Source: Zantedeschia hybrid cultivar
Taxonomy: Eukaryota; Streptophyta; Magnoliopsida; Alismatales; Araceae
Reading direction: 5' to 3'
Assembly: GCA_030544215.1 (NCBI GenBank)
Contig: JARZZO010000004.1
Coordinates: forward strand, 40,661,980-40,725,979
DNA: 64,000 bases
The position numbers and the translations under genes are program-made. Numbering within the stretch: position 1 is the stretch's first letter; each line of letters starts with the position of its first letter. The notes beneath the pieces are model-generated. The model was not told the DNA's origin. It ran no database searches and saw nothing but the letters and a program-made list of their open reading frames with translations. This document shows, piece by piece, positions 54,501 to 64,000 of the stretch.

Positions 54501-54884
54501 ACTGTTTCTCGTCTCGTTTCGGTCTCCGAAATTAATTTTTCATGATTTATTCCATGCACGAGTTCGATTTTCTTGCTGGATCTGTGTTCATGTGATGAAC
54601 ACCGATTATAAGAATAATTAGATTATTTTTCTTGCAAAAATCGGATTTTTATTTTGGTTTTTCTTTTTTCGTGTTCTTCATGTGATGAAGAACGAGGTTA
54701 TTGGAGGCTTCGATTCGATGTCCCCATGGGATGGGGAGGTGGCTCAGGGTCCTGGTACTGACCAGGGATCTCTCGTTCACCAACGGCACTGGTGGCTGGT
54801 ACCAGAGAGCTGCAAAAGGTGGCCGGAAATCCTCCTTTGGTTTTGTACAAAAAGCAAAAACCAGAAATTAAAAGAAATAAAAGG

Positions 54885-55010
54885 GGGTTTTGGCCTGGCC
54901 CTCGCCCACCCGGGCCCGAATCGGGAGCCCATCTAATGGGCGCTCGGGTTCGAGCCCAGGGCCAGGCCAGGTTCGAGCCCTGGCCGAGCCCTGGCTCAAC
55001 CATTGTGCTG
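54885..55010 (+). repeat. GC-rich palindromic segment in the Copia-3 leader
   Basis: Contains GGCCAGG-N8-CTGGCC and repeated TTCGAGCCC/CGAGCCCTGG units, matching in kind and position the 18320-18480 segment of Copia-1. Confidence 0.6.
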
Positions 55011-55149
55011 AGTCATTTTCCCTTTAATTAAACCCCTAGCCAATTAAATTAAATTAAATTAAATTTTAATTTAAAATTTAAAATTGTTTTAAAATTTTGA
55101 ATTATTTATTCAATTTTATTTTAATTGGGCATTAATGATTTTGAATCAT

Positions 55150-55830
55150 TATCTTATTAACAATTAGTTGTTGATTAATTAAGGCTTAATTATTAGTTTA
55201 ATTGTTAAATTAATAATGAACCTTAATTTAACTAATTTAAGAGTTAAATTAGTGTTTAATAAATTTAGTCTAAGAGTTATAATATTAATTATTAAATCAT
55301 CTAATTGTTAATTAATTAGAGTTAGTTATTAATTTAAGTGTTAAATTAATAATTAATTTAAATGAGTAATTTAAGTTTTACATTAGTAATCATCAATTAA
55401 TTAATATTAATTATTGCTTTAAGAGTTAACTTAAAGTTAACATTAAATTTTTTTTTTAAATCTAAGAGTTAGATTAATACTTCTTGGTTAATTAGAGTTA
55501 ATTGTTAATTTAAGTGTTAAGTTAATGATTAATTTTAAATTGACTAATCTAAGAGTTAGATTAAAATTTATTAATTAATTAATATTAATTATTTATTTAA
55601 GAGTTAAATTAATAATTAACATTAATTAACTAATCTAAAGAGTTAGATTAGTAGTTAATAATTAATTAGAGTTAATTAATAATTTAAGTGTTAAATTTAA
55701 TAATTAACTTTAGTGGACTAATATAAGAGTTAGATTAGTAATTAATTATTGATAGTCTAATTATTAGATTATTAATATTGCTTAATCTAAATGTTAGATT
55801 GTTTAATTATTAGAATTGTTCTAATAACAT
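55150..55830 (+). repeat. AT-rich palindrome array in the Copia-3 leader
   Basis: Units include CTAATTTAA-GAG-TTAAATTAG (55232), TTATTAATTTAA-GTG-TTAAATTAATAA (55326, 12-bp arms), ATCTAA-GAG-TTAGAT (55459), CTAATCTAA-GAG-TTAGATTAG-like (55543, 55630) and ATTTAA-GAG-TTAAAT (55594). The loop is nearly always GAG or GTG. Arm bases T/A in one unit are C/G in another, keeping pairing. Confidence 0.85.
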
Positions 55831-56677
55831 GGAATAATACGAAATTATTAATTTGGAGTGTGTGCACATGTGATGTGTGTTTTGATGCTTTTAAATTTGA
55901 TTTAATTCTATGCTTAAAATATTAAAAGGGTTTTCAAAATTCAAAAGCCAATTTTGATTGGAACCCAGCTTTTTGAAAGTCAAAATTATTTAATTTTTGA
56001 AACTCTTTTATTTTAGCCATGTGATGCGCTAAATCATGTGTAAAATGTATAAAACACACCGTGGTCATGGATATGCATTTTTAATTATTCATGTGATGAA
56101 TGATGTATGTGTGGATCGTGGATGAATGATAGATGGTTATTAAATTGTTAATAAATAGAGGTTTGCGCACCTCTCTCTCTCTCTCTCATACTCCGATGTA
56201 ATTCTATCTCCCTCTCTCTTGTACTCGCCATAAGGCCTTCTTCTATTTACATGTAAATTATGAATTTATTGTAATATGATCGAGGCAAGCGAGGAAGGAG
56301 CGAGGACGATCTACAGATGCAACCAGGAAGGCGATGTGATGAAGATCATTTGCCTATGTGTTTGCAGGGTAGTCTAATATAAATGTTATGTTAGATTGTG
56401 TGTGCGTTTAACTGTTGACTCCAGTCAAATCCACTGTGCTATCTATGACCACACTTTACATGTATGAGATACATTGGTTTTATTTTTTATTATGAATCAA
56501 AACAGGTATAATATTTATTAAATATATACGATATATTTATATACTATCACCTAGGAGAGACCTAGATAAAAGTTATCTAAATACCCTCGTCTAAATTCTA
56601 AGCCGTAACGTAAGCAGTTAAAAACTTACCGCGTGGTCCACCATCGTTATAGTCATAGGATTCGAATTACTTTAGAC

Positions 56678-56990
56678 AGGTTTGTTGTGCTACCACAAGA
56701 CCTGTTTAATTGTAAGGAGAGACTGTGGCTATGGTATTAGATGCCTATTTGATTGAGGTAGATGAACCATATAGCTTTGTTGTACTATCCACAAGGGCTG
56801 CATGCAAATCTATGCTCGTCTTGTAACGATAGTTAGCTTAAACCAGAATTAGTGGCTTGTTGTGCTATCCACAAGGCCATTAAATCAATGGGGACCGAAG
56901 ATATGATCGGATATTATAAGGAGTTGCAAGTCCCATGAGATGGGTGCTCTTTGATTGTATTACAGTTTGTTGTGCTATCCAAAAGGCTGT
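56678..56990 (+). repeat. Four dispersed copies of the TTGTG-CTATC-CACAA hairpin in the Copia-3 leader
   Basis: Copies near 56681, 56775, 56856 and 56965 read TTTGTTGTGCTATCCACAAG with small changes. Same number, order and position before gag as in Copia-1. Confidence 0.8.
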
Positions 56991-57174
56991 ACTGCAAATC
57001 ATTGATATTTTGATCCCACTAGGAGACTGTCGGCGTCTCCCGTTCTATATAACTGAGGGTTATATAGTCCGTCGAAAATTAGTGGGAGTTAAAACTTGAT
57101 CAAAAGACCATGTCTTGTTTTATATTTAATAACTGAACATCTGCTAAAATATATTTTATCTCCTATAGGGAAAT

Positions 57175-58814
57175 ATGTCGTCGAATAACCCACTCCGTGG
57201 CATACTTGATGCCAATCTTTTGACTAGCCTAAACTACTTTGATTCGCTCAAAAACCTGAAGAATGTCTTCAAATCTGAGCACATTGCCTACTTCCTTGGA
57301 GCTGATATTCCTGCTGAACCGGCATTGGATGCCCTTGAGGCAGAGATGATAGCTAATAATAGAAGGAAGAAGGACAATGTTAAAGGAGTAGTAAAATGTG
57401 ACTGCTTTTACTGTAAGTAGAATGGTCACTGGAAGAAGAACTGCAAGGAGTTCCTCAACGATAAAGCTCATGGAAAGGTGAAGCTGTCTGAAGATTCAGA
57501 TATCTATATGATAGATATCAACTTGTCAGTTAGAGATTCCACATCTTGGGTATTAGATACCGGATGTGCTTCGCATATCTGCCATGATGTGCAGATGCTG
57601 ACAAGTAAGCGCAAGCTAAGAAAAGGTGAGGTGGAATTGAGACTAGGAAACGACGCAAAAGTTGTGACAGTTGCTGTAGGGACAACAAACCTCAGACTTC
57701 TATCGGGAGACGTCTTATCATTAGAAGATTGTTATTATGTTCCTAGCATAATAAAGAACATCATATTAGTATCTTGTTTGGACAAGATAGGATATAGGTT
57801 GTGTATTGAGAATAGAAATTGTTCGATTTATTATGGTAATAAATCAATAGCTTCGGTATCTTTAATCAACGGTCTATATCTTTTAGATGTTTCTTATTAC
57901 AATCTTTACATTGATAAAGCTCATAAGAAAAGCAAGAATTGTATGAACCAAGCCTACATGTGACATTGTAGACTTGAGCATATTGGTGAAAGCAGGTTGC
58001 AAAAGTTGTATAAACATGGATATTTGAATGCATTCGATTATGAATCGTTTGCAACATGTGAGTCCTGCCTTATGGGAAAGATGGCAAAATATCCATTTAT
58101 TGGACATGGAGAACGTGCTAAGGACATTATGGGATTAATACATTCATATTTATGTAGTCTCATATCCACCCAAGCCAAAGGTGGCTTCTCATATTTCATC
58201 ACGTTCATCGACGACTTCTCAAGATTTGGCTATGTGTACTTAATGAAATACAAGTCAAAAGCATTTGAGAAGTTTAAGGAGTTTAAGAATGAGGTAGAGA
58301 AGCAGTTAGGAAAGAGTATTGAAGCTCTTCGATCAAATCGGAGAGGAGAATACTTGAGTACTAATTTCACACAATTCTTAAAGGATAATGGTATCATTTT
58401 TCAGCTGACCCATCCATATACACCATAGATGAATGGTGTATCAGAAAGGAGGAATCGCACCTTGTTAGACATGGTAAGATCCATGATGAACTTTTCATAA
58501 TTACCAGTGTCCCTCTAGGGGTATGCTCTAGAATCCCAGCATACTTACTGAACAGAGTATCCAGCAAGTCTGTGGCCTTTACTCCATATAAGATATGAAA
58601 AGGTAGAAAACCAGAATTTAAACATGTTAAAGTCTAGAGTTGTCCTGCTCATGTAAAGAGGCATGATCTAGACAAGCTGGAATCACGAACTGAAAAATGC
58701 AAGTTTATGGGATATCCAAAGAAAACCTTTGGATACTACTTTTACCATCCTAGCGAACAAAAGGTGTTTATCGCCAGGAAAGTTGTCTTCTTGGAAGAGG
58801 AATACCTTCCCTAG
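57175..58814 (+). pseudogene. Copia-3 gag, protease and integrase, broken
   Basis: The ATG at 57175 begins SSNNPLRGILDANLLT, then LKNLKNVFKSEHIAYFLGAD and PAEPALDALEAEM. The zinc knuckle CFYCK-stop-NGHWKKNC follows after only about 80 residues: CCHC is intact but a Gln codon has become TAG. Protease WVLDTGCASHICHD lies near 57546, GAG_pre-IN CRLEHIGESRLQ near 57970, and integrase at 58120-58500 with FITFIDDFSRFGYVYL and NGVSERRNRTLLDM. The first integrase Asp position reads HSYLCS instead of the usual HSDxCG, so the catalytic residue is lost. Stops become frequent after 58428. The short gag matches that of Copia-1. Confidence 0.92.
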
Positions 58815-58990
58815 GCCCCACTTTGTTTGCGGGATTGCTTATTCTAGAATAAGTTATGCCGGATAGCTTATTCTAAAATAAGGAGTGTTTTGATTTGGTA
58901 AGGGGTATGAATTCAAGATAGAATAAGGGTTAGAGAATAAGTTATTCTAATTGCTTTGACTGCAAAGGGGGAATAAGAAAGAAAAGAAGT
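58815..58990. repeat. Terminal and subterminal repeats of the Harbinger element
   Basis: After the terminal GGCCCC the motif AGAATAAG or its reverse CTTATTCT recurs about seven times in 150 bp, including the palindromes CTTATTCTAGAATAAG and AGAATAAGTTATTCT. Such subterminal motifs are usual transposase-binding sites. Confidence 0.7.
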
Positions 58991-59261
58991 ACATTTTTAT
59001 GTCAAAATTACCCTTCTTATCCTATTACCTACTAATTGCAATTTGGTAGAATAACTAATAAATGTTATTCTATACTTATTGATATAGTTGTTCACCTTCA
59101 TTGTTGTACGTATACAATGTAACATTTAAATATAATAATATATAATACATGTGATGATAAATATTATTATTAAATATAAGTTTGAATTAATGTACATTTA
59201 ATAAATCTAAAATTTTATTATTCATGTCTATAAATAAATATTACACACTCCTGTGCATATT

Positions 59262-59304
<43 letters not shown>

Positions 59305-59992
59305 ACATTTATCTATACATACGTATAGGTATGTATTTACGTTTACGTATATCATTAAAATATTATTCTTATAAATGTAATTTTACAATGTAAATAATAT
59401 AAGCATATAAGTAGATATACGTCAATAAAATATATATCAATATATATTACTAATAATTTTTTTATCAATAAATGTATAACTATATATGTATATGAAAGGG
59501 GAAAAAATAAGTATGTATTGTGCACTGTTGGTGGAAAATTTTTTATTCTATGTCAAAAAAATTTATTTACAAGAAAGGTAAATAGACAATGTACAAACAT
59601 AACTGATCATTCGTACAATACTAGTCATAATTTTCCCAAGAATTACAATGTTGCTACGATGGAATTTTCTACTCTAGCTGCTTGAGAATCTCCAGTCTTC
59701 AGCTTATAACATAAAAACATCTTTATAGGACCATTCACGACCTTCACGAACATATGTCAAAAAGTTCGTAGCTAGTTGCGTTATCCTTGTGACTTTCCCT
59801 CAAAAAGATGAAAAGAGTAAAAAAATTTATATATAAGACTCCCCAAAAACATAAGACGAAGACAATAAATAATTCAAATCATAACACAAAATTTACCTGA
59901 GAATAAGATTCATGGCGCGCTTCATGGGGCTGTAATATAATGGACGCATATGCATCTTTCACAATTATGAATGAAAAATATTCATATATAAT

Positions 59993-60600
59993 ATGAAATG
60001 AATCGAGGCTCATGCAACTTCCACGATACATGAATAACTTAACAAAAATAACATTAAATCAAACAAGATTCATACAACCCCATAATAAGTTGATAAAAGT
60101 AACATGAAATTAAACTTGACCGATGCAACCTCTATAATAAATTAATAAAAATACCATGAAATGAACCGAATACTTCTTCGAATTCTTTAAATGGCATGAA
60201 ATCAATTGAGTCTCATACAACCTCCAAACCATTATCACATTTCAGTCAATTGACATTTAATCTTTTCTCTAATAGCATGAAATCAATCAAGGCTCATGCA
60301 ACCTCCATGATACATGAATAGCTTAACAAAAATAACATTAAATCAAACGAGATTCATACAACCCCATAATAAGTTAATAAAAGTAACATGAAATCAAACC
60401 TGACTGATACAATCTCCATAATAAGTTAATAAAAATACCATGAAATGAACCGAATACTTCTTCAAATTCTTTAAATGGCATGAAATCAATTGAGGCTCAT
60501 GCAACCTCCAAATCATTATCACATTTCAGTCAATTGACATTTAATCTTTCCTCTAATAGCATGAAAACACAAGAGGCTCATGCAACCTCTACCACATTCA
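59993..60600. repeat. 284-bp tandem duplication inside the Harbinger element
   Basis: Copies at 59993-60276 and 60277-60560 are nearly identical, and a third begins at 60561 (ATGAAAACACAAGAGGCTC). Each copy itself holds sub-repeats of the type ATGAAATNAANNNNNGCTCATGCAACC. No open frame; 60601-61180 shows nothing further. Confidence 0.9.
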
Positions 60601-61182
60601 CACATACATATATTTACAAGGAAATTTAAGATGGACTCAGAAAAAAGAGTTTCATCATCTATTAGGGTTGCTTAAAAGCCATCCAACCAATAAACTCACT
60701 GCTTCTTTCTTCATAATTGTCCATACATTACAACATTCAGATAGGGTTGCAATCATGCCCTCATAATCTCCGAAGACATACTTGGATAGGGTTGCACGTA
60801 TGCCTTCCTACTACCCAAATGTGCAATCGGTATACAACTGCAATTATGCCATCCTACTATCTGAGTGTTTGTCTAAGAAAGAAGCATTCCAACCATATTG
60901 GCGCACCACCTGTAAGAACAAATGACCAGAAACAAAAAACAGTTAACTTAAAATATAGATCAATATCAATTTTCAGTGTATATGAATGAAAAGAAACAAA
61001 ATACAAATATGAATTAAAGTTACATGTCATAAAGTCAACAAGAGAAGTAGCAATCGAAATATCCACTAAATAGAAGTAAAAATAAAACATACATGCCATA
61101 AAAATCAAACATCATAAAATGGAAAAGAACTAATGTCAGACAAAACCCCTAAAAGAGCAAGCAAACGAAACATCTATCAACT

Positions 61183-62435
61183 CTAATTATTCTCGTCCCA
61201 AAGTTGATCTGCAATTTCCTCTCTGATATGATCCCCTACAACTAGCTCAGCTTGGCTTGGCGTAATGTCAATGGGGTAGTTAATATCACCATCATCTTCT
61301 GCAAGTCCACATTCATTTGTCATGTTCAAGTATGCATCATGTCCTTCCCTTCGACGAATGAAGTTATGGACGATACAACATGCTAACACTATCTTACGCT
61401 GTGTTGCCCATGGATACATACAACCCTCTCTTAAGATCTGAAAACGATTCTTGAGTATACCGAAGACACGCTCTACATAATTCCTCAGTTGTGCATGCCT
61501 ATGGTTGAACTTCTCCCTTTTATTTGCATAATGGCGACCATGACCTCTAAAGTTGTCTATGTGGTAACGTTCTCTGCGATAAGGAGCTAAGAAACTTCGT
61601 GTGTTTGCATATCCAGAGTTGACAAGATAATATTTGCTGCGAGGGACCCGAAACCCACCATGATGCAATGCCCATTTCAACACTCTCATATTAGCTGCAG
61701 AGCCTTCCCAACCAACAACAACATATAGAAAAGTAAGGTCGAAAGAGACTACCCCCATGACATTTTGGCTTATATAACCTTTGCGGTTACGAAACCGACC
61801 ATGATCTTTTCATGGGATATTCGCTATTATATGTGTCCCATCAATCGCCCCAATTGCATCCTACACAGTAGAATGAAAATATAAGACGATACATAAGGAC
61901 GTTTATTGACAATTGAAAAATAAATGCAATAGTGCTAGTTAAGTACCTTGAAGTAAGAATAGAAATAATCCTTTCCTCGGATATGAGGGTGGCATTGACT
62001 CACATTAGAAGGAAGTTGAATAAACTCCGTCTTTAGAGATGTCAATACCATAGCAACGTTATTTACATAATAGCTAATTGTCTGTGAAGAGTGTTGGAAG
62101 TACTCACACAATCCCCCAGTAGCAACACCATGACCAGCAGCGTGCAAGAACATCGCCAGTTGCTCATACGCAGTCACATGTCGTGAGTCAAATAGTAAGT
62201 CCTTGTCCACTAAGATGTCCCTCGGTGCAATGAACATACTAGGACTAAGCCTGAAGGCCCAATAGGCCCTCCGTTCATGGCCTTGTAGCACCTCTTGTAT
62301 CCACACATGACCAGTATGCAGCGAAGTAAACATCTTTCATCTAGGCACAACGGGGGCATACTGATCTGATATTGCTTCAAGTATGACTTCTTCGATCTCT
62401 TCAATCATCTCGTCGTCTTCATGAATGAACTCCAT
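61183..62435 (-). pseudogene. PIF/Harbinger transposase (DDE nuclease), inactivated
   Basis: Minus strand, two exons: 62435-61947 and 61860-61183, joined at consensus sites (GTACTT/TGTAG). Exon 1 has an acidic N terminus, then FRLSPSMFIAPRDILVDKDL and the helix-turn-helix-like ATGGLCEYFQHSSQTISYYV. Exon 2 opens with DAIGAIDGTHIIANIP (first catalytic Asp) and FRNRKGYISQNVMGVVSFDL, then GWEGSAANMRVLKWAL, where the second catalytic Asp is Asn, and NYVERVFGILKNRFQIL (catalytic Glu). Two in-frame TGA codons (about 62337 and 61812) both replace CGA-type Arg positions. The enzyme would cut and paste the element; this copy cannot. Confidence 0.9.
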
Positions 62436-62575
62436 TATGAAATCATTGATGTCTACATAAAGCACCCTTAATTGTCATTCCAACTCAATATGGTACATAA
62501 TTCAAAGAAAATTAACGAGAGATTATGCCAGAAAAACGAAGAAAGGTGTGTAAGATTAAGGAACTTTAAAATACA

Positions 62576-62947
62576 TCAACGGCCCCTCAAGGGCATTAAA
62601 ATCACACCAACCAAGATTAAAAAAAGTAAGAGGACAATTACAAACAAAAGGATTATCATGATACAATATTGGCATGAGAAATCTGTTGACATGCATGATG
62701 TTGGGGGACTACTCAAGGCTCGTGCACTACTTGGAGTGCCCATTGCATATTCTTCAAGAGTGATTCTTGGTCTCGGTATAGGCTGCTCCACAACACCATA
62801 TAGTGCTGTCTCTCCCTCTTCAATCGAGTGGAACCCCTTGTATCGAGCTCCTGGAAAACCATTCACTTGGGCATAACATTCTCTCCAAGTAAGGTACAAA
62901 CCTGGCTCACGGCCAGCCCACACAACGTAACACTTAAAACATCCCAT
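62576..62947 (-). CDS. RNase H1-type hybrid-binding domain protein with hydrophobic C terminus
   Basis: The frame from ATG 62947 encodes 123 residues. Residues 3-45 (CYVVWAGREPGLYLTWRECY, AQVNGFPGARYKGFHSIEEG) form the RNase H1 N-terminal / viroplasmin-type fold that binds RNA:DNA hybrids or dsRNA. No RNase H catalytic domain follows. Residues 96-118 are continuously hydrophobic (IMIILLFVIVLLLFLILVGV), followed by PLRGR, like a tail anchor. It lies on the same strand as, and between, the transposase and the Myb-type ORF of the element, so it may be an element gene. It could instead be an exon of the neighbouring ORF or a captured host fragment; the tail could be read-through into intron sequence. 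Confidence 0.6.
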   Translation of the reverse strand: MGCFKCYVVWAGREPGLYLTWRECYAQVNGFPGARYKGFHSIEEGETALYGVVEQPIPRPRITLEEYAMGTPSSARALSSPPTSCMSTDFSCQYCIMIILLFVIVLLLFLILVGVILMPLRGR

Positions 62948-63197
62948 TCTTAGTTAGAATGATACACCTGCACGGGACATACAAGTAGAAATAGGACATT
63001 TATACTAGCACAATAGACATAACTAAGCACATGTGAATCAAGTACTAAGGAGTACAACGTTGATTAAATTTCAGTCCAAAACATAAGAACATAAGATAGA
63101 AATTCAAGTGGAAGTGGGCCTAGTACAATGAAGACATAACATGATACAATCCCCAAAGTAGAAAAGAACAGATGATGACCACAAGAACTCAATCTAC

Positions 63198-64000
63198 TCA
63201 ACTAGTCCAAGTAATAACCCAATCCAGCTTCTCCTCCTCTGGCAGAGCCATGTAGACCGACCGAATACTCGGTGTACCAAACAGGTTCACGGCCCTGAAG
63301 TACAAATTACGCGGCATGTTTGGAACGTGGCGTAGATCGTCCATACACTCCTTCACTGTTGGGATCCTATCTTGTACATCCGCCGGTGTATCGGACACAT
63401 TGGTACTGCCACTAGAACACTTGGACGAAGCCCGATCTGCTCTCAAGTCCCTAAGAACTTCAGTGCACTCGCGCAACGTAGTGGAGAAAGAAAGCACTGC
63501 TTCGTCCCCAATGCTTCTTTTACCCCGACGCTTTAAGCAGGATGCTTCTTTCTTCTGAGGAGAAGTGACCTCCTCTTCATTGAGCATGTGTGTAGGCGAA
63601 GCTGGCGGAGGGGTAGGAGTCCGAACGGAGTAATGAGATTGGGTTGGGAAGTAACCGCCACTGTAGTGTTGCTCATATCCCCCGTACGATGAGGTATGAA
63701 GTTGCTGGGATATGGACATAAGATCGTTACCTGTTATGGAACCAGCATTGGCATAACCGATGTCAAAGTCATAATTTGGGGCTACTGATGCATAGCCAAG
63801 GGCATTAACGTAATCACCAATAGCTATATGACCTTGGACATATTCTTCATTGACCTGTACAGAGGGCGGTGGGGGCTGCACTGGTTGTGGCAAATGTTGT
63901 CGCTGTGGTGAGGGCTCCACTGGTTGTGCGAGATTGTTGCGATTCACAGTCCTGCGTCGGCGTATATTCACATATTCTGACGCATGCATAGACCCTTCTG
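63198..64000 (-). CDS. Harbinger ORF1-type (Myb/SANT partner) protein, N terminus outside the window
   Basis: A frame open from the window edge to the stop at 63198 gives at least 263 residues. It has a Pro/Gln-rich middle (EPSPQRQHLPQPVQPPPPSV), a basic patch (KKEASCLKRRGKRSI), a helical segment (STTLRECTEVLRDLRAD) and the C-terminal motif TVKECMDDLRHVP, then LPEEEKLDWVITW, which is typical of the C terminus of plant PIF/Harbinger ORF1 and related Myb/SANT-like transposon proteins. The DNA-binding Myb/SANT domain would be upstream, outside the window. These proteins partner with the transposase in binding the element ends. No stop is seen, so this gene may still be expressed. Confidence 0.7.
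   Translation of the reverse strand, partial: EGSMHASEYVNIRRRRTVNRNNLAQPVEPSPQRQHLPQPVQPPPPSVQVNEEYVQGHIAIGDYVNALGYASVAPNYDFDIGYANAGSITGNDLMSISQQLHTSSYGGYEQHYSGGYFPTQSHYSVRTPTPPPASPTHMLNEEEVTSPQKKEASCLKRRGKRSIGDEAVLSFSTTLRECTEVLRDLRADRASSKCSSGSTNVSDTPADVQDRIPTVKECMDDLRHVPNMPRNLYFRAVNLFGTPSIRSVYMALPEEEKLDWVITWTS

Larger units (their letters stand above)
53810..58814 (+). mobile_element. Copia-3: Ty1/copia retrotransposon, 5' part, cut by a PIF/Harbinger element
   Basis: The 5' LTR (53810-54479), primer-binding site, leader and gag-protease-integrase pseudogene are on the plus strand. It is related to Copia-1 throughout, in inverted orientation. Copia sequence stops at 58814 directly after the homologue of GAGGAATACCTT, where the transposon terminus begins. 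RT, RNase H and the 3' LTR, if present, lie beyond the window. The 5-bp flank left of the LTR is GGTCA; its partner cannot be seen. Confidence 0.92.
58815..64000 (-). mobile_element. PIF/Harbinger DNA transposon, left end and genes; right end outside the window
   Basis: The left terminus GGCCCCACTTTGTTTGCGG, preceded by CTA, has the GGSCC...TTTGTTT form typical of plant PIF/Harbinger inverted repeats, and it interrupts Copia-3 cleanly. The element contains a DDE_4-type transposase and two further minus-strand ORFs. The right terminal repeat and second TA-containing target duplication must lie to the right. 59000-59990 is AT-rich and non-coding. Confidence 0.88.

Overview
This is a flowering-plant nuclear window. 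The evidence is an intron-rich plant selenium-binding protein gene with consensus GT/AG introns, plus nested LTR retrotransposons of typical plant lineages (Ty1/copia, Ty3/gypsy chromovirus, Ty3/gypsy Tat) and a PIF/Harbinger DNA transposon. The species cannot be named from the sequence; nothing points to a grass. Only one host gene is visible; almost everything after 9.2 kb is transposon sequence.

Layout. 1-8517 (+): the last seven exons of a selenium-binding protein/methanethiol oxidase gene, whose introns hold AT microsatellites, a MITE-like element and small tandem duplications. 9240-10110: a gypsy-type solo LTR with a target-site duplication (TSD). About 10319-11457 and 20633-23110 (-): one old copia element (Copia-2), split by a complete copia element (Copia-1, 11463-20627, -, TSD GAAGG). 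23111-49028 (-): a decayed chromovirus gypsy element. It is split by a 17.8 kb Tat-lineage gypsy element (24531-42320, +, TSD CCACC) and again by a 2.3 kb solo LTR (45345-47671, TSD TAGTG). In all three splits the pol or gag reading frame rejoins across the TSD. 49029-53809: unassigned, with an AT-rich LTR-like stretch and a GC-rich 60-bp minisatellite. 53810-58814 (+): Copia-3, a relative of Copia-1, cut by a PIF/Harbinger transposon (58815 to beyond the right edge) that carries a dead transposase, a Myb/SANT-partner-type ORF and an RNase H1-like hybrid-binding-domain ORF.

The Tat element has gag, protease, a G-patch, RT-RNase H, a second (archaeal-type) RNase H and integrase on the + strand. 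On the - strand it carries two spliced plant-mobile-domain-type genes.

The most unusual signal is a recurring architecture: tandem arrays of short hairpins whose palindromic arms are conserved while loops and spacers vary freely. In the Tat element four such arrays share the consensus GAMGGCCA-N6-TGGCCKTC with a 32-34 bp period. Each lies upstream of a different transcription or coding unit: the LTR promoter, gag, and each antisense gene. The two LTRs of this element differ by a paired, pairing-preserving substitution. An unrelated solo LTR (GGCGTC stems) and both copia leaders (AT-rich stems with covarying arms) have arrays of the same design. All mobile-element coding regions carry in-frame stops or lost catalytic residues, so none of the copies looks autonomous.
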